The notes below the pieces were generated by a model, which saw only the letters and a list, made by a program, of their open reading frames with translations, did not search any database and was not told where the DNA came from. Shown piece by piece: positions 6,057 through 9,134 of a stretch of DNA of 9,134 nucleotides (position 1 is the first letter of the stretch; each line of letters starts with the position of its first letter). Location of the stretch: positions 1 to 9,134 of the forward strand of contig CADCPD010000116.1 in assembly GCA_902803265.1 (NCBI GenBank), read 5' to 3'. This stretch comes from an uncultured bacterium. GTDB taxonomy: Bacteria; Cyanobacteriota; Vampirovibrionia; Gastranaerophilales; Gastranaerophilaceae. A program made the translations under genes and the position numbers.

Positions 6057-7270
6057 TGGAAGATAATACAAACATCTTTAATACAATAGAAGAAGCTATA
6101 GAAGATATAAAAGACGGCAAATTGGTTATTATCGCAGATGACGAAGACCGTGAAAATGAAGGTGATGTTGTTTGTGCGGCAGACAGAGTAACTCCTGATG
6201 TTATAAATTTTATGGCTACAGAATGTCGTGGATTGATTTGTCTTGCTATAAATAAAGAAAGAGCAAAAGAATTGAATTTATCTCCAATGGTGGCTAAAAA
6301 TACGGAATCAATGAATACCGCATTTACACAGTCAATAGATGGAGCTATGAAATACGGCGTAACAACAGGTATTTCAGCATTTGACAGAGCTAAAACAATT
6401 CAAATTGCTGTAGATAAAAATTCGAAACCTGAAGATTTAAGACAACCGGGACATGTATTCCCGTGTGTGGCAAAACAAGGCGGCGTATTGGAGAGAACCG
6501 GTCACACAGAAGCTGTGACTGATTTGGCACGACTTGCAGGCTACAGCGCAAATGGTGTTATGTGTGAAATAATGAATTCTGACGGTACTATGGCAAGACG
6601 TGATGATTTAAAAACCTTTGCAGATAAACATGGACTAAAATTCATAACAGTTCAAGAATTAATTGCCTATCGTCTTAAAAAAGAAAAGTTTGTTGTAAGA
6701 GAAGCTGAAGCCTTTCTGCCAACGCAATTTGGAGAATTTAAAATATATGGCTATAGAAATTTATTAAATAATCATGAATACGTAGCTCTTGTAAAAGATA
6801 CGAATCCTGAAAAAACACCAATTGTAAGAGTGCACTCAGAATGTATGACAGGTGATGTTTTTGGAAGTTTGAAATGTGACTGTAATGCTCAATTACATTC
6901 TGCATTACAAATGATAGACAAACATGGAAACGGTGCAGTTATATATATGACGGATCATGAAGGTCGTGGCATTGGTATTATTAATAAAATAAAAGCCTAT
7001 CATCTTCAAGAAGAAGGTCAAGATACCGTTGAAGCTAATATTTCTCTTGGCTTTCGTTCGGATTTACGCGATTATGGTGTAGGTGCTCAAATTATTTTAG
7101 ATTTGGGTTATAATAGTTTTAATCTTATAACGAATAATCCTAAGAAAATAATCGCTCTTAAAGGTTATGGACTTACAATAAATGAAATTGTTAAAATTGA
7201 ACCTTATATAACTCCGTATAATAAGCGATATATGGATACAAAAAAAGAAAAAATGCATCATTTTTTATAA
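6056..7270 (+). CDS. ribBA: Bifunctional DHBP synthase / GTP cyclohydrolase II
   Basis: This fused enzyme starts both branches of riboflavin synthesis. The N-terminal RibB half turns ribulose 5-phosphate into dihydroxybutanone phosphate, and the C-terminal RibA half opens GTP. RibB motifs are DDEDRENEGD (28-37, acidic metal and substrate site) and GHTEA (149-153). RibA begins near residue 205 with the zinc site HSECMTGDVFGSLKCDC, whose ligands would be Cys263, Cys274 and Cys276. DHEGRGIG follows (300-307) and then NNPKK near the end. Length (404) is normal for RibBA and both active sites look complete. The ATG overlaps the ribE stop (TAATG), with only a weak GGA (6045-6047) as ribosome site, which fits translational coupling. 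ribD and ribH, often next to these genes, are absent from the window. Confidence 0.98.
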   Translation: MEDNTNIFNTIEEAIEDIKDGKLVIIADDEDRENEGDVVCAADRVTPDVINFMATECRGLICLAINKERAKELNLSPMVAKNTESMNTAFTQSIDGAMKYGVTTGISAFDRAKTIQIAVDKNSKPEDLRQPGHVFPCVAKQGGVLERTGHTEAVTDLARLAGYSANGVMCEIMNSDGTMARRDDLKTFADKHGLKFITVQELIAYRLKKEKFVVREAEAFLPTQFGEFKIYGYRNLLNNHEYVALVKDTNPEKTPIVRVHSECMTGDVFGSLKCDCNAQLHSALQMIDKHGNGAVIYMTDHEGRGIGIINKIKAYHLQEEGQDTVEANISLGFRSDLRDYGVGAQIILDLGYNSFNLITNNPKKIIALKGYGLTINEIVKIEPYITPYNKRYMDTKKEKMHHFL

Positions 7271-7274
7271 GGAA
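7269..7274 (+). promoter_or_regulatory. SD of the GNAT gene, overlapping the ribBA stop
   Basis: AAGGAA begins in the ribBA stop codon (7268-7270) and lies seven bases before the ATG at 7282. The tight spacing supports one transcript with ribE and ribBA. An ATG at 7275 is out of frame and too close to the SD. Confidence 0.7.
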
Positions 7275-7281
7275 ATGAAAT

Positions 7282-8280
7282 ATGACAGAAGAACAAAAAT
7301 ATGAAGTACAACCTATAACAAGCAATTTATATAAAATATTTCAAGGCGTATATAATGACTTTAAAAGTAAAGCAATAAGTGAATATATGTTTGAATTGCC
7401 GCCTTTAGAATATGAAGAATTTATAGATGCTATTGATAAAAACTATATGAAAGGTATTGTTCTTTTAGAAAATCATATACCAACAGCATTTTTATTATAT
7501 ACCTTAGCAATATCTGAAGGCGTTGAATTAAATTTAATACATTGCTTAGGTGATGAAGATGTGGTGACTAAAAGAAAACTCTTGGTAGAACACTTTTTAG
7601 AGCTTACTAAGAAAGAAAGAAAAGATAAAGTCGTTTGTTATCCTATGATTGGACCTCAATCAGATTTTGCATGTGATATTTCGTTTTTTGGTTTTAAATT
7701 TGTAGGTCTTGCAGTTTTAAGATTTTTATTTAATACTCAAACTTCTGAAAATATATTGCGTTCGGTAAATTTAAATCCATTAGAAGATTGTTATGATATT
7801 CAAACGTGGGATGATGTATATTTTGAAGATGTTGTAAGAATAATTAATTCTACATTTAAAACAGCATCAGATGCTCTTTTTGATCCGAGATATAAAAGTT
7901 TAGAAGGGACAAGAGATATTTTAGATAAAATTGTTCAAAATGTTTATGGAGAATTTTTAAAAGATGCAAGTTACATTTTGTTATGTAATAAAAGACCTTG
8001 CGGAGTTTGTCTTGCGAATATAAATGGCACTGTAGCAAATATTCCTCTTGTTGGCATAGAAAAAGAACATCAAGGTAAAGGTATTTCAAAACATCTTGTA
8101 AAACGAACTGTGGAAACCGTACTTGGCTGGGCTAAAAAAGGTGAACGAAATATAACGGAATTAAATGTAACAAGCGAAACAAATAACATTCCAGCTTTAA
8201 AAATGTATAGACATACCGGTTTTAAAGAAGATTATACATACCCTCAAGCATATTTACCTGTTTCACATTTTAACCGTTAG
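7282..8280 (+). CDS. GNAT acetyltransferase with two GNAT-like halves
   Basis: This 332-residue cytoplasmic protein is a probable acyl-CoA-dependent N-acetyltransferase. The C-terminal half (about 170-325) is a clear GNAT domain. Motif A is IPLVGIEKEHQGKGISKHL (254-272) with QGKG (264-267) in the acetyl-CoA pyrophosphate loop. Motif B is LNVTSETNNIPALKMYRHTG (294-313). The N-terminal half (about 15-150) looks like a degenerate second copy: a beta-rich stretch (GIVLLENHIPTAFLLYTLAI), a helix, and FFGFKFVG matching the end of motif B, but no Q/RxxGxG loop. Tandem GNAT proteins such as mycothiol synthase have this layout. The gene starts 11 bases after ribBA and is probably in the riboflavin operon, but no link to flavin chemistry can be read from the sequence. 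The acceptor substrate is unknown. Confidence 0.85.
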   Translation: MTEEQKYEVQPITSNLYKIFQGVYNDFKSKAISEYMFELPPLEYEEFIDAIDKNYMKGIVLLENHIPTAFLLYTLAISEGVELNLIHCLGDEDVVTKRKLLVEHFLELTKKERKDKVVCYPMIGPQSDFACDISFFGFKFVGLAVLRFLFNTQTSENILRSVNLNPLEDCYDIQTWDDVYFEDVVRIINSTFKTASDALFDPRYKSLEGTRDILDKIVQNVYGEFLKDASYILLCNKRPCGVCLANINGTVANIPLVGIEKEHQGKGISKHLVKRTVETVLGWAKKGERNITELNVTSETNNIPALKMYRHTGFKEDYTYPQAYLPVSHFNR

Positions 8281-8282
8281 GG

Positions 8283-8288
8283 CATAAT
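8283..8288 (+). promoter_or_regulatory. -10 box of the Gln-rich ORF, predicting a leaderless mRNA
   Basis: CATAAT (five of six to TATAAT) starts three bases after the GNAT stop. Seven bases from its end is 8295, the A of the next ATG, and no SD lies between. A possible -35 is TTCACA (8262-8267), at a short 15-base spacing, inside the end of the GNAT gene. Read-through from the riboflavin operon is also possible because no terminator intervenes. Confidence 0.45.
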
Positions 8289-8294
8289 AATACT

Positions 8295-9134
8295 ATGGTT
8301 GATTTTAATATAACTGATGTTCTGCGTAAGTTTAACAGGCAGAACATTAACGCGAGAATTGATATTCAAAAGCCCGCTGTTGCCAATGACGGTCAAGGTG
8401 GAAATAATACTCAATCTCTAGTTCAACAGCTGCAGTCTAATCTTATTAAAAATATGCAGCAACAGATTTTGCTGCCTCAAAATGTAAAAATGAATAATCT
8501 TGCAAGTGTAGACAGATCTGTTTATATAAAAAATTTATTAAAGTTGCCTGAAAATATGTCAGATTTACTTATGGCATACGGAAATAATAAGACGGATGGA
8601 AAACAAGTTACTGAAAATTTAAATCAAAATCAACAAATTTTGCAAAATAATAAAGGTCAATTACAACAAAATTTGCAACAGCTTCAAAATTTTGTACAAA
8701 ATCAACCTCGTTTGAACCAACCTCAACAGCAGGTAATGCAACAAACACAATTGCCAATACAATCTAATATGCCTCAGCAACAAATTGTGAATGTTCAACC
8801 TCAAGTTCAGCCTCCATTTGTACCTCCTAATGAAAGAAATAATGATGGGCAAAAGGTTCAGCAAGATAGTCAACAAGGTAAAAATCATCAACATGGAAAT
8901 AAAGAACAAAGTGAAGTTCAAAAACAGCCTAAACTTCCTCAACAACCTTCTGAATCTTTTGCAAAGACTATGCAAGGGGTTAATAATGCGGTAAATCGTC
9001 CTGTGCCACAACAACAGGCACCTGTACAAAATCAACCGCAAGCACAGCAACAAGTTCCGCAACAGCAAGCGCCAGTACAAAATCAACCGCAAGTTCAACA
9101 ATCTGCTCAACAACAAGCTCCTGTTCAACCTCAA
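8295..9134 (+). CDS. Unrecognised Gln/Pro-rich protein, 3' end beyond the window
   Basis: An uninterrupted frame of 280 codons runs from the ATG at 8295 to the last base, so the C-terminus is missing. I do not recognise it. Residues 1-100 are the most ordered-looking part, including MVDFNITDVLRKFNRQN and VDRSVYIKNLLKLPENMSDL, which could form amphipathic helices. From about residue 105 the sequence is dominated by Gln, Asn and Pro and is probably disordered; about 72 of the 280 residues are Gln. The end holds tandem 17-residue repeats. No signal peptide, membrane segment or Cys is visible. The long open frame in the gene orientation and a -10 box at the right distance support coding. A long disordered linker with a domain beyond the edge, as in FliK-like or surface proteins, is possible but untested. 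Confidence 0.8.
   Translation, partial: MVDFNITDVLRKFNRQNINARIDIQKPAVANDGQGGNNTQSLVQQLQSNLIKNMQQQILLPQNVKMNNLASVDRSVYIKNLLKLPENMSDLLMAYGNNKTDGKQVTENLNQNQQILQNNKGQLQQNLQQLQNFVQNQPRLNQPQQQVMQQTQLPIQSNMPQQQIVNVQPQVQPPFVPPNERNNDGQKVQQDSQQGKNHQHGNKEQSEVQKQPKLPQQPSESFAKTMQGVNNAVNRPVPQQQAPVQNQPQAQQQVPQQQAPVQNQPQVQQSAQQQAPVQPQ
9006..9134 (+). repeat. Tandem 51-bp coding repeats (QQQAPVQNQPQ units)
   Basis: Two full 51-base units (9006-9056 and 9057-9107) and a partial third (9108-9134, cut by the window edge) encode a 17-residue unit built on PQQQAPVQNQPQ followed by a variable Ala/Val/Gln end. The units differ at synonymous sites (CAA/CAG and GCA/GCG/GCT), so they are not fresh duplications and the protein repeat looks maintained. 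The array probably continues past the window. Confidence 0.8.

Noticed and set aside
8661..9134. Minus-strand ORF of 157 codons opposite the Gln-rich gene
   Set aside because: It is Leu/Arg-rich because CAA/CAG repeats read as TTG/CTG on the other strand. It has no conserved features and the plus frame is a better gene.
9006..9134. CRISPR-like or non-coding direct repeats
   Set aside because: The units are contiguous with no spacers, are a multiple of three in length and stay in frame with synonymous differences, so they are coding repeats.

Overview
This AT-rich window (about 30% G+C by eye) encodes housekeeping genes of a diderm, probably anaerobic bacterium. It has a TolC-type outer-membrane protein with a signal peptide, a membrane pyrophosphatase and Asn/Gln-rich proteins of unknown function. 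The combination suggests a gut Candidatus Gastranaerophilales/Melainabacteria-type genome. That placement is an impression from gene style and composition, not a phylogenetic result; no rRNA or marker alignment is available here.

Layout, left to right. (1) Bases 1-704: the 3' end of hppA, closed by a strong intrinsic terminator. (2) Bases 761-1602: a self-contained unit for an unrecognised Asn-rich protein of 221 aa, with an extended -10 promoter, an operator-like palindrome, a hairpin over its Shine-Dalgarno (SD) sequence and its own terminator. (3) Bases 1607-2959: mnmE, a tRNA U34-modification GTPase, ending 7 bp from the end of a convergent AI-2E-family permease gene (2967-3992, minus strand). 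(4) Bases 3993-4066: a divergent intergenic region whose 18-bp perfect palindrome carries a TATAAT -10 box on each strand, between the permease and a TolC-like gene (4067-5368). (5) Bases 5382-8280: a riboflavin operon, ribE-ribBA-GNAT acetyltransferase, with a 1-bp stop/start overlap and then an 11-bp gap. (6) Bases 8295 to the window end: an open, unrecognised Gln/Pro-rich reading frame with tandem 17-residue repeats, running off the edge.

Functionally, RibBA supplies both early precursors of riboflavin and RibE carries out the last step; ribD and ribH are not here. The other genes are not an obvious pathway and look like ordinary chromosomal neighbours.

The most notable signal is regulatory. 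Four genes (mnmE, tolC-like, ribE and the Gln-rich ORF) have a TATAAT-like box ending 6-7 nt before the ATG and no SD. The predicted transcription start falls on, or one base from, the A of the ATG, so these mRNAs are probably leaderless. Other genes in the same window (the 221-aa ORF, the permease and the GNAT) have clear SDs. I found no phage, CRISPR, insertion sequence, toxin-antitoxin or defence system, and I do not claim a novel multi-gene system.
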